A stretch of DNA of 64,000 bases, taken from positions 1 to 64,000 of the forward strand of contig JAHBUR010000009.1 in the NCBI GenBank assembly GCA_019637975.1, read 5' to 3'. Below the pieces are notes generated by a model. That model was not told where the DNA came from. It saw only the letters and a list, made by a program, of their open reading frames with translations, and did not search any database. The translations under genes were made by a program, and so were the position numbers. Each line of letters starts with the position of its first letter. The stretch's first letter is position 1. Shown in pieces: positions 50,978-59,578 of this stretch. The stretch comes from Bacteroidota bacterium. GTDB taxonomy: Bacteria > Bacteroidota > Ignavibacteria > UBA10030 > UBA6906.

Positions 50978-53218
50978 TTATCTGCTTACTGTGTTGGAAT
51001 ACTGCGTTCCGGCGTCAACCCATTCGATCATCATCAGCAAGTCGCGGTTTGCCGGCAGGAACGGGTCGATTCTGTTGTACTGATCCTTCGTCCACAGTTG
51101 TGTATGGTCGTACGTAAGTGTTCGGTAGTCTCTATTAGTTTGATCGTTCAATTGCTTTCCAAACATAACCCAGATGAGCGGGCTGCGTCGTGCCCCGTCA
51201 TCCCTCACGTACCGCAACTGGTTGCCGGATGGCGTGCGGTACGTTCCATTCTGCGTGATCCTTTCGTACACAGTGGTTGTGATGTTGCTGTTTGCCGGCG
51301 GCGGCGTCAGGTCGGCTGCGACTGTTTGCAGGCTGAGTGAACCAGCGGGAGCAGTTTCACCGTGACACGAAATGCAACGCCGGTCGAAAACAGCCTGGAC
51401 CGTGTTGGTCCGATTCGTTCGGTGTCTGTCGAAGAAGTCAAGTGTATCGGTTCGCGCCGCGGGATGGTTCACAACAACTTCGGCGTTATGAAACCCCGAT
51501 TCATAGGCACTGCCGCGTGCACGGTTCAAGACCTGGTTGTTCGGCGCAATCTGCAGGTCATTGATGATCTTGTCGCGATCATGTGAATCGTGACAGCCAG
51601 TGCATAAACGCTTTTCGCCCGGCATCACCTGAATCCAGGTCAGCTGGTTGACGAGCATAACGCCATGTTGGTCAAGGGTTTGGAGATGCAACGAACGGTT
51701 GGCAGGCACCTCAATTGAGAACGAACCATCCGACCTGACTGCGGCATACCCCACGACTCTTTGTTTTTCGAGATTTGTATTACCGATGGCTTGTCCCCGC
51801 CTGTTGCCTTCCCGCGGCAATGATACTGCCTCCAACACCCGCACGTACCTTACCTGGCCTGCCGTCCCGTCATCGTTCACGAATGTCGCCGATGGCCGCA
51901 CTTGCCCGTCGTTCGTCGCCCTATCATACACGTTGCCGTCAAAGAACATTCCTGTTGATGCACCGGTCGCAAGGCCGCTCGCAACATTCGGGTCCATTGC
52001 AATCACTTGCGGAATCCCGCCGGGAATTTTTTCACGAGGGAGAAGGGGAACCGGGTCGATTTCGTTGTACTCGGGATCGTTATAGATGAGGCGCAGATTA
52101 CGGCCGTCTTTATCCATAATGTAGAGCCCGTAGTCTACTCCTTCACTTCGGCTTCCCCCGGGGTCACGCGGTATGGGCGACATTGCGACGAGGATTTTCT
52201 CTCTTCTATCGGCAGAGGCGCCTTTATCAATAATCGGATGAGGAGTTTTGAAGAAGGCGCTTGTTGCCCTGCCGGAGTTGTTGAAAATTGCATCCGGCGG
52301 GGAGATAAAAGTGAGATTATCATCCGATTTTGAAATATCAATGATGGCGATTGCGCCGCCCTCAAATGGAGAATTTCGTTCCATCACCGAGCATACCAAG
52401 CCGCCGTCAGCGAGTTCACGAGCTTCTGTAAATGATCTGTCGCCGCTGGCCTGCGGAGAATGGTTGCCGTACAGAACGAACGGACGCGTCCCGTCCGGAT
52501 TCATCACGAACAGCGGAAACTTGTTCGGGTTGCCAAGATGTTCCCAGCGGCCGTAGATGATCTTTCCGCTTGAATGAACCATCGGGTTGATATCGTGGCT
52601 CTGGTTGAAGGAAATCTGCCTGATGTTGACGAGCCTTCCATCGCCCGCCCGATCTCCAACGTGAAGCAGGGGGGATTCGCGACGTTCATACTCATCAACA
52701 ATTCCGGGACGAGTCGACGTGAATACGATCTGGCCATTCGGAAGATATGCCGGATCCATATCGTCACCCGTTGATCCGTCTGTGAGTTGAACGAGATTGG
52801 TTCCATCAGAGTTCATTTCGTACAGTCGCCACCGGCTGTTCCGGTTCACTCTCATTGAGAAGAGAATCTTCCTCCCGTCGTATGATATTTCCGGATCGGC
52901 ACAGGCGCCGAAGTTGCGCGGGTCGGTAATGCCATTTGTCGTGTACTGCGCAGTCAGATTCGTCAACTTGCCCTGGCTGGAGATCGGGCTGAGCAGGTAA
53001 AGATCACTGCCGGGATAGTATTTGTCGATATTGCTACGCATCGGCTCGCTGATATTATTTGTGCGGCTTTTTTCCTTCACAAACACGAGCGCCGCCTGGC
53101 CGGATTTATCCAGAATGTCATCCGGCGGTGAAGAACCGCACGCCGCAAGCATTGCGCCGATTACTCCGTACAACAGTACATTCGAGAATATTCGGAGAAC
53201 AACTTGTTTGTGAATCAT
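50978..53218 (-). CDS. Di-heme cytochrome lipoprotein, hydrazine synthase alpha-like
   Basis: A 746-residue lipoprotein. The start MIHKQVVLR at 53218 has GGGGAGAGG just upstream; the signal ends in a lipobox (MLAAC). The body resembles HzsA, the alpha subunit of hydrazine synthase, and its wide set of non-anammox homologues: WD40-like/PD40 repeats (ISYDGRKILFSMR, WRLYEMNSDGTNLVQLT, YGLYIMDKDGRNLRLIY), a middle beta domain, and a C-terminal cytochrome part with CTGCH at about 539 and CISCH at about 615. True hydrazine synthesis is improbable: no beta/gamma subunits, hydrazine dehydrogenase or other anammox genes are here. An electron-transfer or oxidase-like role at the membrane is more likely. 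Confidence 0.82.
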   Translation of the reverse strand: MIHKQVVLRIFSNVLLYGVIGAMLAACGSSPPDDILDKSGQAALVFVKEKSRTNNISEPMRSNIDKYYPGSDLYLLSPISSQGKLTNLTAQYTTNGITDPRNFGACADPEISYDGRKILFSMRVNRNSRWRLYEMNSDGTNLVQLTDGSTGDDMDPAYLPNGQIVFTSTRPGIVDEYERRESPLLHVGDRAGDGRLVNIRQISFNQSHDINPMVHSSGKIIYGRWEHLGNPNKFPLFVMNPDGTRPFVLYGNHSPQASGDRSFTEARELADGGLVCSVMERNSPFEGGAIAIIDISKSDDNLTFISPPDAIFNNSGRATSAFFKTPHPIIDKGASADRREKILVAMSPIPRDPGGSRSEGVDYGLYIMDKDGRNLRLIYNDPEYNEIDPVPLLPREKIPGGIPQVIAMDPNVASGLATGASTGMFFDGNVYDRATNDGQVRPSATFVNDDGTAGQVRYVRVLEAVSLPREGNRRGQAIGNTNLEKQRVVGYAAVRSDGSFSIEVPANRSLHLQTLDQHGVMLVNQLTWIQVMPGEKRLCTGCHDSHDRDKIINDLQIAPNNQVLNRARGSAYESGFHNAEVVVNHPAARTDTLDFFDRHRTNRTNTVQAVFDRRCISCHGETAPAGSLSLQTVAADLTPPPANSNITTTVYERITQNGTYRTPSGNQLRYVRDDGARRSPLIWVMFGKQLNDQTNRDYRTLTYDHTQLWTKDQYNRIDPFLPANRDLLMMIEWVDAGTQYSNTVSR

Positions 53219-53252
53219 ACGCCTCTCCCCAAGATTCATGTTGTGTGTCGAT

Positions 53253-53840
53253 TTAGAAATACAGTTGCAATCCGAGCGTAAAGACGATATTATGGGAAAT
53301 GAACGGATCATTGTTCATTATTCTTTGGGAAAAAATCTGATCGCGTACATCATACCGGAATCCCAGCCTGTCGCCTCCAAACAGCCCTTTCAACGGAACT
53401 CTCTTTCCGAGACCGAGAACTCCGGCAAAGTTTGATTGCCCGCCCTGATTCAATCCCGCCACTCCAACCACAAGATAGGGAGTATAGCCATTCGGATACG
53501 GGTCAATGCCTGCAACGAACTCGTACGTATACAAGCGATCCGTATCAAAGACTTGCGATCGCGTAATGTTCTCGAGAACCTGCGATTTCAAACTTCCGAA
53601 ACTCAGGGCGCCTTCAATGAAGAACTTTCCTCCTGAAATGAAGTAGTTGTATCGCGCTCCGTAACTGAAATTCGTACCGAATCCGCTTGCGGCATATGCA
53701 CCCAGTGATATACTGACACTGTTATCGTACGGCATCTGTGCACGCACGGGGGCAGTAACGAACAGTGACAACGAAGCAATCAGCAGAATGACCCGCAAGG
53801 GAAGGCGTAAAAAGAAGATCTGAGGAAGTCGCATATTCAT
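53253..53840 (-). CDS. Outer-membrane beta-barrel protein (first of a pair)
   Basis: A 195-residue exported protein with signal peptide (about 1-35, LIASLSLFVTAPVRAQ). Strand pattern: VSISLGAYAASGFGTNFSYGARYNYF, FFIEGALSFGSL, YTPYLVVGVAGLNQG and the closing strand HNIVFTLGLQLYF with terminal Phe, consistent with an 8-stranded barrel. GGAG eight bases before ATG. It lies 34 bp before the cytochrome lipoprotein gene and 24 bp after the next barrel gene, so it belongs to the same transcript driven from 54.5 kb. Function unknown, but co-expression with DUF3570/DUF4266 suggests one outer-membrane assembly. Confidence 0.8.
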   Translation of the reverse strand: MNMRLPQIFFLRLPLRVILLIASLSLFVTAPVRAQMPYDNSVSISLGAYAASGFGTNFSYGARYNYFISGGKFFIEGALSFGSLKSQVLENITRSQVFDTDRLYTYEFVAGIDPYPNGYTPYLVVGVAGLNQGGQSNFAGVLGLGKRVPLKGLFGGDRLGFRYDVRDQIFSQRIMNNDPFISHNIVFTLGLQLYF

Positions 53841-53864
53841 GCAGTGAACTCCGTTGGTAGATGT

Positions 53865-54437
53865 TTATCGAACCATGAACGTAACGCCGAGACTTATCTC
53901 TTGAAAGAGCAGCAACTCATCCTTCTGGTCTCTAGTGTTCTTCACATTAGTGACATACTGCTTCACTTCGACGCGCACGCCGAAAGATCGTGTAAAATAG
54001 TATCGAGCCCCGGCCCCGAAGTTCACGGCAAGGGACGAGACTGTTTCGTCTCCGATAGTAGCGGTTGGCACGGTAAGCAGCAAGCCTACTCCGGCTGCCC
54101 CGTACGGAATAAGCCGGGAACGGGTCGACAGATTCAGAATTGCATTGACAGATAAGGGGTACAGATTTGCCAGATTGCCGATCACCTGCTCCCCCGCCAG
54201 TTCAAGATTGAACGATCCGTAGTTCATTGAAAGACGTAACCCGAATGTTCCACTTCGACCCATCAATCCGGTGTGCGGTGCGATTTCGAAACTTACTCCA
54301 TCATTGAGATTAATTGGTGACGGCTTAGATATTGCAAACGTTGAGTCTACCCGTTGGGAGATTGCCGATGAATGCATTGTGAGAAGAAGGAGGGATGCAA
54401 AAACTGCTGTACGAAGATATTCCAAAAGAGCCCCCAT
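53865..54437 (-). CDS. Outer-membrane beta-barrel protein (second of a pair)
   Basis: A 190-residue exported protein. The start MGALLEYLRT (54437) gives a signal peptide ending near HSSAISQ; a frame extending to 54497 has no better support. The strands SGTFGLRLSMNYGSFNLELAG, YGAAGVGLLLTVP, NFGAGARYYFTRSFGVRVEVKQY and the terminal ISLGVTFMV fit an OmpA-like 8-stranded barrel. It is the first gene of the transcript from the strong divergent promoter at 54545-54572, about 100 bp upstream, and is followed by the other barrel and the cytochrome lipoprotein. It is paralogous in style, not in detail, to the adjacent barrel. No function is evident. Confidence 0.78.
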   Translation of the reverse strand: MGALLEYLRTAVFASLLLLTMHSSAISQRVDSTFAISKPSPINLNDGVSFEIAPHTGLMGRSGTFGLRLSMNYGSFNLELAGEQVIGNLANLYPLSVNAILNLSTRSRLIPYGAAGVGLLLTVPTATIGDETVSSLAVNFGAGARYYFTRSFGVRVEVKQYVTNVKNTRDQKDELLLFQEISLGVTFMVR

Positions 54438-54497
54438 GCGTAAATTAGAGTAAAACGTACCTGACAGACACTTGTAGCCAGCCCTTATGGTTCTCAT

Positions 54498-54928
54498 TTT
54501 ACTTGTTTATCCTTACCGACTTAGCCATACAGCAGACAAATACAAATATAACGTATTATACTGATTTGTCAAGCAAAAATTTTCAGATATTCTTGTAATT
54601 ATGAATTTTTAATTTCCCTATTTTACTCGTTTTGTGAATGTGCCGTGTTCTAAGGAATGGGTTAGGAGAAAAGAGCATCCGCAGAGACCCACGCAAGCAC
54701 ACTACGTACATCAGCGATTTGGAAGCTCTCTGTGTTCCTGTTCTGACACTTTAGATACTTGTTTTTGCTCTCTGTTCTTCATAGGTTACTTTCAGAAAGT
54801 CTCGTTCTTTCAGATCCAAATGGAGAGCAAATCTCTCTGGGACTTTTTACTTCCGCTCTACTCATTCCCCACCTCCCTTGCGAGATTTCTCTTCGTGATT
54901 AATAACCCACTTATTTGGAGGAGCAACA
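54498..54928. other. Divergent promoter region and long citrate synthase leader
   Basis: An AT-rich 430-bp gap. The minus-strand promoter lies at 54545-54572. A weaker plus-strand match, TTGTCA (54566-54571), 16 bp, TATTCT (54588-54593), would give gltA a leader of about 330 nt. That leader has a short GAGAG/CTCTC hairpin near 54822 and a CTTTCAGA direct repeat near 54790-54812. I see no gene and no known riboswitch. Confidence 0.5.
54545..54572 (-). promoter_or_regulatory. Strong promoter of the barrel/cytochrome/DUF3570 cluster
   Basis: On the minus strand, perfect TTGACA (54572-54567), a 16-bp spacer and TATATT (54550-54545). It matches the same consensus as the coiled-coil gene promoter at 30.4 kb. 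Confidence 0.7.
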
Positions 54929-56257
54929 ATGGAACCTACAACTGCCCCAAGCGGACAACAGAAAGGTACACAAACAGTTGACACGCTTACAATCACCGAC
55001 AACCGTACCGGTAAGCAGTACGAAATCCCGATCGACAACGGTACAATCAAGGCGATCGATCTACGTCAGATCAAAGTCGATGCAGAGGACTTCGGCATGA
55101 TGACTTATGACCCCGCGTTCATGAACACGGCATCATGTAAAAGCAAGATTACGTTCATCGACGGAGACAAAGGTATTCTACGCTACCGCGGCTATCCGAT
55201 TGATGAGCTTGCAGAGCGCTGCTCCTATCTTGAGGTAGCATACCTGCTTATTCACGGTGAGTTACCGAACAAGACACAACTTGAAGTGTGGACGAACAAC
55301 ATCACGACCCATACGTTCGTTCACGAGAACATCAAGAAGTTCATGGATGGATTCCACTACGATGCAAACCCGATGGGGATGTTTGTCAGCACCATCGCTG
55401 CACTTTCAACGTTTTATCCATCTGCAAAGAAAATTCATGATGCCCAAGAGCGGATGCTCACAATCTATCGGCTCATCGGTAAAGTCCCGACGTTGGCTGC
55501 GTTCGCTTATCGTCACAGCATCGGCATGCCGTATGTCCATCCCGATAATGAGCTAACGTATGCTGAGAACTTCCTGAACATGATGTTCAAAGTGGCCGAG
55601 CCAAAGTACAAGCCCAATCCGATTCTTGCCAAGGCACTCGACATTCTCTTCATCCTGCACGCAGATCACGAACAGAACTGCAGTGCAAATGCCATGCGTT
55701 CCGTCGGCAGCTCGCATGTCGATCCGTACAGCGCGGCGGCGGCGGCGGCAGCAGCCCTGTATGGCCCGCTGCATGGCGGAGCAAATGCCGAAGTACTTTA
55801 TATGCTCGATGAAATCGGCAGCAAGGACAAGATTCCGGCGTTCATTCGCGAAGTCAAAGATGGCAAAGGCAAACTGATGGGCTTCGGCCATCGCGTGTAC
55901 AAGAACTACGATCCTCGCGCCAAAATTATCAAGAAGCTCGCCGATCAGGTATTCGAGGTAACGGGACGCAACCCGAAACTGGATATTGCGCTCGAACTCG
56001 AACGCATCGCTCTCGAGGATGACTACTTTGTGAAACGAAAGCTGTATCCCAACGTTGATTTCTATTCCGGATTGATCTATCAGGCAATGAAGTTCCCCGT
56101 TGACATGTTCCCCGTTCTGTTCGCAATCGGAAGGATGAGCGGGTGGCTTGCCCAGTGGCAGGAACTCCTGCTCGATCCCGAGCAGAAGATTGCCCGTCCG
56201 CGGCAAGTGTATCTGGGGCACGACAAGCGGGACGTTGTTTCACTGAGCAAACGATAA
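54929..56257 (+). CDS. gltA: Citrate synthase (type II)
   Basis: A 442-residue enzyme condensing oxaloacetate and acetyl-CoA to citrate at entry to the TCA cycle. The length and the N-terminal beta domain (about residues 15-60, VDTLTITDNRTGKQYEIPI) mark the hexameric, NADH-sensitive type II class. Catalytic residues are visible: His in LHADHEQNCS, His in GPLHGGANAEV, and Asp in PNVDFYSGLIY; GFGHRVYKNYDPRA carries the substrate-binding Arg/His. A strong SD (GGAGGAG, 6 nt before ATG) sets the start. It has a long leader (see the preceding region) and is divergent from the DUF3570 cluster. The identification is certain; allosteric behaviour is inferred from class only. Confidence 0.97.
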   Translation: MEPTTAPSGQQKGTQTVDTLTITDNRTGKQYEIPIDNGTIKAIDLRQIKVDAEDFGMMTYDPAFMNTASCKSKITFIDGDKGILRYRGYPIDELAERCSYLEVAYLLIHGELPNKTQLEVWTNNITTHTFVHENIKKFMDGFHYDANPMGMFVSTIAALSTFYPSAKKIHDAQERMLTIYRLIGKVPTLAAFAYRHSIGMPYVHPDNELTYAENFLNMMFKVAEPKYKPNPILAKALDILFILHADHEQNCSANAMRSVGSSHVDPYSAAAAAAAALYGPLHGGANAEVLYMLDEIGSKDKIPAFIREVKDGKGKLMGFGHRVYKNYDPRAKIIKKLADQVFEVTGRNPKLDIALELERIALEDDYFVKRKLYPNVDFYSGLIYQAMKFPVDMFPVLFAIGRMSGWLAQWQELLLDPEQKIARPRQVYLGHDKRDVVSLSKR

Positions 56258-56334
56258 ACGTGTTCTTTCACCTCCGGCCGTTTTCGTGCGTCGTGCACGG
56301 AACGGCCCGGGGTCTTACTACTTGCATAGAGTTG

Positions 56335-58296
56335 ATGAGATTGCTGAAACTGGCGGTTGCGGTGTTGGTGTGTATGCATGCGGCACCCGGCCAAATGCTG
56401 GTTTTGCCGGAAAAGCAGGTTGATACGTTCAACTCCGAAGCCCGTCGGTATCAGTCGTACCTCACAACTCAGCGGCAATCCGTCGCCGACAGCAGAATTG
56501 ATGTTACATACTACCGCTTGAATCTCCACCTCACGACGTCTCCTCATTTCCTGAGAGGCGTCGTGACCATTAACGCCATCAGCAGAGTCGACCAGCTAGC
56601 GACACTATCTCTCGACTTGACCAATACCTTGACGGTCGATTCCATCAAGGTGGAGAACGTCAACGTTCAGTTTGTCCAGCACCCCACTACCGTTTCAATC
56701 GAACTCAACCGAAGTTACGGTTTCGGTCAGATGGTGGTGCTGGATGTGTATTATCAAGGAACTCCGCAAGGAACAGGATTCGGCAGCTTCGTCTTCGGCG
56801 GGCACGGCTCCACGCCTTGGGTTTGGACGTTGAGTCAACCCTACGGCTCGCGGGATTGGTGGCCTTCGAAGGATCATCCCATCGACAAGGCCGATTCGGT
56901 TGACATTTTCGTTACTTGCCGGCAGGATTTCAAGGTTGCGTCAAACGGCAAACTCGCCGGCATTACCCGGAATCCGGACAACACGCACACATACTTCTGG
57001 TCCACACGCTACCCGATTGCGACGTACCTCGTATTCGTGTCGCTCACAAACTACGCCGAGTTCACCGATTGGTACCGCTATACTCCAACCGATTCGATGC
57101 CTGTTCTGAACTACGTTCTCCCCCAACATCTTACGCAAGCCCGCGATAGCCTCTCAAAAGTTCTCCCGATGTTGGACATCTTCTCGGATCGCTTCGGCCC
57201 CTATCCATTTCTCAATGAGAAATACGGGCACGCACAATTCGGCTCGGGCGGCGCAATGGAACATCAAACCATGACTTCGCTTACGCTCGCTGCGTTTGAG
57301 GAATACGTTCTCGCGCATGAACTTGCGCATCAATGGTTCGGCGATCTCATTACCTGTGCAAACTGGCAACATCTCTGGCTCAACGAAGGCTTCGCATCGT
57401 ACGGCGAGTCAATATTTGCAGAGGGCCGGTATGGAATACAACAGTACCGGAACAGAATGTCTGAAACGATGACAACGGCAAAGCGAGCCGTCGGCCCTCT
57501 TGTCAAGATCGACACATCGGTTGTCCGGACGTTGTTTGATCAACCGACCGTGTATCGCAAAGGGGCATCCGTGCTTCACATGCTGCGGCATGTTTTGGGT
57601 GATTCACTGTTTTTCCTCTCACTCAAGAGTTACGTTGCCGATCCGCGTTTCCGTTTTGGGGTGGCACTTTCAGAGGATTTTCAGCAGGTCTGTGAAACCG
57701 TTTCGCAACAATCGCTCGGCTGGTTTTTCCAGCAATGGCTGTACGGCGAGAAGTACCCGACGTATGGCTTCTCTTGGTCTTCCCTGCAGCGTTCCAATGC
57801 GTATGAGGTGGCCGTGAATCTCTCTCAATCAACCGGCACTGCCAATCCGGCATTTTTCACAATGCCTGTTGATTTCAGATTTTCGGCTGGCGATTGGGAT
57901 ACAACAGTAACGTTTTTCAACATTGCAAACCCCCAGCAGTTTTCTGTCATTCTTTCTCACAAACCCTCAAACGTCGAGCTTGACCCTGACAACTGGATAT
58001 TGCGCGACATACAATCCGGCCCTGCGATTCCGGTTGATTTCCGTTTGCGACCGAACTATCCCAATCCGTTCAATGGTTCGACTCGAATCGAGTACGAAGT
58101 ACCACGTGCAGCGTTCGTTACACTTGCCGTGTTCAACATTCTCGGTCAAAACGTTCGGACGCTGGTAAACGAAACCGTGTATCCGGGATTTCACAGTACA
58201 ACGTTCGACGCGGACGGACTTCCAAGCGGGGTCTATTATTACAGGCTCCAGGCCGGACAGACGTTCCGAACGCGGAAGGCAGTTGTCATTCGTTGA
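56335..58296 (+). CDS. Secreted M1 aminopeptidase with T9SS domain
   Basis: A 653-residue exported zinc aminopeptidase. ATG 56335 opens the signal peptide (MRLLKLAVAVLVCMHAAPGQ); the longer frame to 56143 overlaps gltA and is not coding. It has an N-terminal beta-saddle (about 50-240), the exopeptidase loop with GGAMEHQTMTS (G-A-M-E-N in most M1 enzymes), the zinc site AHELAHQWFGD with the third ligand in WLNEGFASYGE, and a helical region to about 560. The last ~80 residues are a T9SS domain (NYPNPFNGSTRIEY, VFNILGQNV, ending RKAVVIR). Unlike the M1 enzyme at 10-12 kb it is compact and destined for the surface or medium. Confidence 0.93.
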   Translation: MRLLKLAVAVLVCMHAAPGQMLVLPEKQVDTFNSEARRYQSYLTTQRQSVADSRIDVTYYRLNLHLTTSPHFLRGVVTINAISRVDQLATLSLDLTNTLTVDSIKVENVNVQFVQHPTTVSIELNRSYGFGQMVVLDVYYQGTPQGTGFGSFVFGGHGSTPWVWTLSQPYGSRDWWPSKDHPIDKADSVDIFVTCRQDFKVASNGKLAGITRNPDNTHTYFWSTRYPIATYLVFVSLTNYAEFTDWYRYTPTDSMPVLNYVLPQHLTQARDSLSKVLPMLDIFSDRFGPYPFLNEKYGHAQFGSGGAMEHQTMTSLTLAAFEEYVLAHELAHQWFGDLITCANWQHLWLNEGFASYGESIFAEGRYGIQQYRNRMSETMTTAKRAVGPLVKIDTSVVRTLFDQPTVYRKGASVLHMLRHVLGDSLFFLSLKSYVADPRFRFGVALSEDFQQVCETVSQQSLGWFFQQWLYGEKYPTYGFSWSSLQRSNAYEVAVNLSQSTGTANPAFFTMPVDFRFSAGDWDTTVTFFNIANPQQFSVILSHKPSNVELDPDNWILRDIQSGPAIPVDFRLRPNYPNPFNGSTRIEYEVPRAAFVTLAVFNILGQNVRTLVNETVYPGFHSTTFDADGLPSGVYYYRLQAGQTFRTRKAVVIR

Positions 58297-58329
58297 ACGT
58301 GTTTATATTCCAAGACGATAGAAAGAGAT

Positions 58330-58716
58330 ATGATGAAAGCACCAATCGACAAATCACGTATGCTGCTTTACGCGGCGAGAATTTTAGGATTGTTGTGGGC
58401 AGGGTTCTGGTTGTTTTTTGGCATCGCATCAGGGGTCGGCGAGAACCTCCAACTCTCCGGCATCATTATGCACATTCTCTTTCCCGGCCTTGTTTTTCTA
58501 GGCATCGCGTTACTTGCGTGGCGATGGCCGAACCACGGCGTGTTCGTCTTTCTTTTGATCGGCGTCTTCGTGCTTATCGGCTATCCTGCCATGATGCATC
58601 ACTTTCCGCTTTCCACCATTATCTTCGTGGAGTTGACAATGGCTTTCCCGCCGATTCTTGCAGGTATTCTCTTGTTCCTTTCAACACGAATGAAGAATAA
58701 CGTCACAACTCTGTAA
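58330..58716 (+). CDS. Small four-helix membrane protein of unknown function
   Basis: A 128-residue integral membrane protein with four hydrophobic segments (about residues 12-34, 43-62, 69-85, 94-118) and short polar loops. A second in-frame ATG directly follows the first. It begins 33 bp after the M1 peptidase stop on the same strand. I cannot name a family with confidence, although small four-TM proteins with this arrangement (A-R-I-L-G-L-x-W-A-x-F-W near the N-terminus) recur in Bacteroidota-related genomes. There are no conserved charged residues inside the membrane to suggest transport. Confidence 0.7.
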   Translation: MMKAPIDKSRMLLYAARILGLLWAGFWLFFGIASGVGENLQLSGIIMHILFPGLVFLGIALLAWRWPNHGVFVFLLIGVFVLIGYPAMMHHFPLSTIIFVELTMAFPPILAGILLFLSTRMKNNVTTL

Positions 58717-58722
58717 AAATCC

Positions 58723-58836
58723 GACTATCGAAATCCTGAACAAATACGAATTCAAATACCCGCAACCGGCAATTCAGCGTAGCGGCTTTGACTATTCGGA
58801 TTTCGATATTGCGCGGGATTGTAGGATTTCGAAATT
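58723..58836. repeat. Intergenic element with inverted ATCGAAATCC copies
   Basis: TATCGAAATCC (58726-58736) is repeated inverted and exactly as GGATTTCGATA (58798-58808), and partly again as GGATTTCGA (58824-58832). The intervening DNA has no gene. It has the look of a dispersed small repeat; similar AATCCGAAATTC-type sequence occurs at the start of the M14 gene (63200-63240). Confidence 0.55.
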
Positions 58837-58847
58837 AGGACTCAGCT

Positions 58848-59198
58848 CTACAGAATCTCTCGAATCTTCTCAGCGGGACGGGCAAGAATGGCTTTGCTTC
58901 CGTTCTCAACAATCGGACGCTGAATCAGATCGGGATGCTTTGCCATCAAGTCGATCAATTCGGCGTCAGAGGCTTTCTTTCCGGCAAGATTCAATTCCTT
59001 GTAGACGGGTTCTTTTGTGCGAAGCAGTTCGCGGGGTGTGATCTCGATCTTCGCAATCAGTTCTTTCAGCCTCTTCTTCGGAATCGGGTCGATATAGTAG
59101 TTGACTTCCTCGAAATCAACTCCCGCTTCTTTCAGAATCGCCATCGTTTGACGACAGGTTGTGCAGGTTGGTTTTTGGTAGATGGTGAGTTTCGACAT
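58848..59198 (-). CDS. ArsC/Spx-family thioredoxin-fold protein
   Basis: A 116-residue protein of the ArsC/YffB/Spx fold: TIYQKPTCTTCRQTMAILKE places the catalytic Cys12 with a second Cys at 15 (C-x2-C), followed by FEEVNYYIDPIPKKRL, the family's conserved LLRTKEP, and IQRPIVENGSKAILARP near the C-terminus. It may reduce arsenate with glutathione or thioredoxin, or act as a redox-regulatory Spx relative; the C-x2-C and R-P-I motifs fit the reductase-like branch. It ends a minus-strand run crcB - DUF190 - this gene with gaps of 15 and 17 bp, so it is probably co-expressed with fluoride export. Confidence 0.85.
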   Translation of the reverse strand: MSKLTIYQKPTCTTCRQTMAILKEAGVDFEEVNYYIDPIPKKRLKELIAKIEITPRELLRTKEPVYKELNLAGKKASDAELIDLMAKHPDLIQRPIVENGSKAILARPAEKIREIL

Positions 59199-59215
59199 TG
59201 GTCAGTGACGCCCTC

Positions 59216-59563
59216 TTACTTCCCTTGCGTATATCTTATCACTTCCGCCCGTTCGAGTGTCACCATTCCGCCGGAGCCGCTGCGCAGGAACAAGTCGTCA
59301 ACAACCGGCATGAACACCCGAATTTTCTCTTCCGTATCAACAATCTCGACCACAATCGGAAGATCTTCGGAGAGACGCAAAATTTTCGCCGTATGAATGC
59401 GGCTTGCAGCGCCGAAACCCTGAACGCCCCGCAGAACGGTTGCCCCGGCAAGTCCCTGTTCTTTCGCCGCGACAACAAGGGCCTCGTACAGCGGCTTGCC
59501 GTCAATCTTGTCCGACTCGCCGAGGAAGATTCTGAGCAGTTTGCCTTCGCCTTCAAGTTTCAT
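59216..59563 (-). CDS. DUF190 PII-like protein
   Basis: A 115-residue protein of the DUF190 family, a ferredoxin-like fold related to PII signalling proteins. Features: LLRIFLGESDKIDGKPLYEALV at the N-terminus, GLAGATVLRGVQGFG (mid-strand glycine loop), LSEDLPIVVEIVDTEEKI, then the C-terminal VTLERAEVIRY. DUF190 genes are widely found next to crcB, as here. The protein is presumed to bind a nucleotide or other small ligand and to modulate the channel, but that is unproven. It is between crcB (15 bp upstream) and the ArsC-like gene in one transcript. Confidence 0.92.
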   Translation of the reverse strand: MKLEGEGKLLRIFLGESDKIDGKPLYEALVVAAKEQGLAGATVLRGVQGFGAASRIHTAKILRLSEDLPIVVEIVDTEEKIRVFMPVVDDLFLRSGSGGMVTLERAEVIRYTQGK

Positions 59564-59578
59564 TACAGTCTCGCTTTC

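Noticed and set aside
50978-53218. Anammox hydrazine synthesis
   Set aside because: Only an alpha-subunit-like protein is present. Such homologues are common outside anammox bacteria, and no beta/gamma subunit or hydrazine dehydrogenase gene is visible.
54634-54981. 115-codon plus-strand frame ahead of gltA
   Set aside because: Overlaps the strongly supported gltA start (GGAGGAG SD) in another frame; composition is not protein-like.
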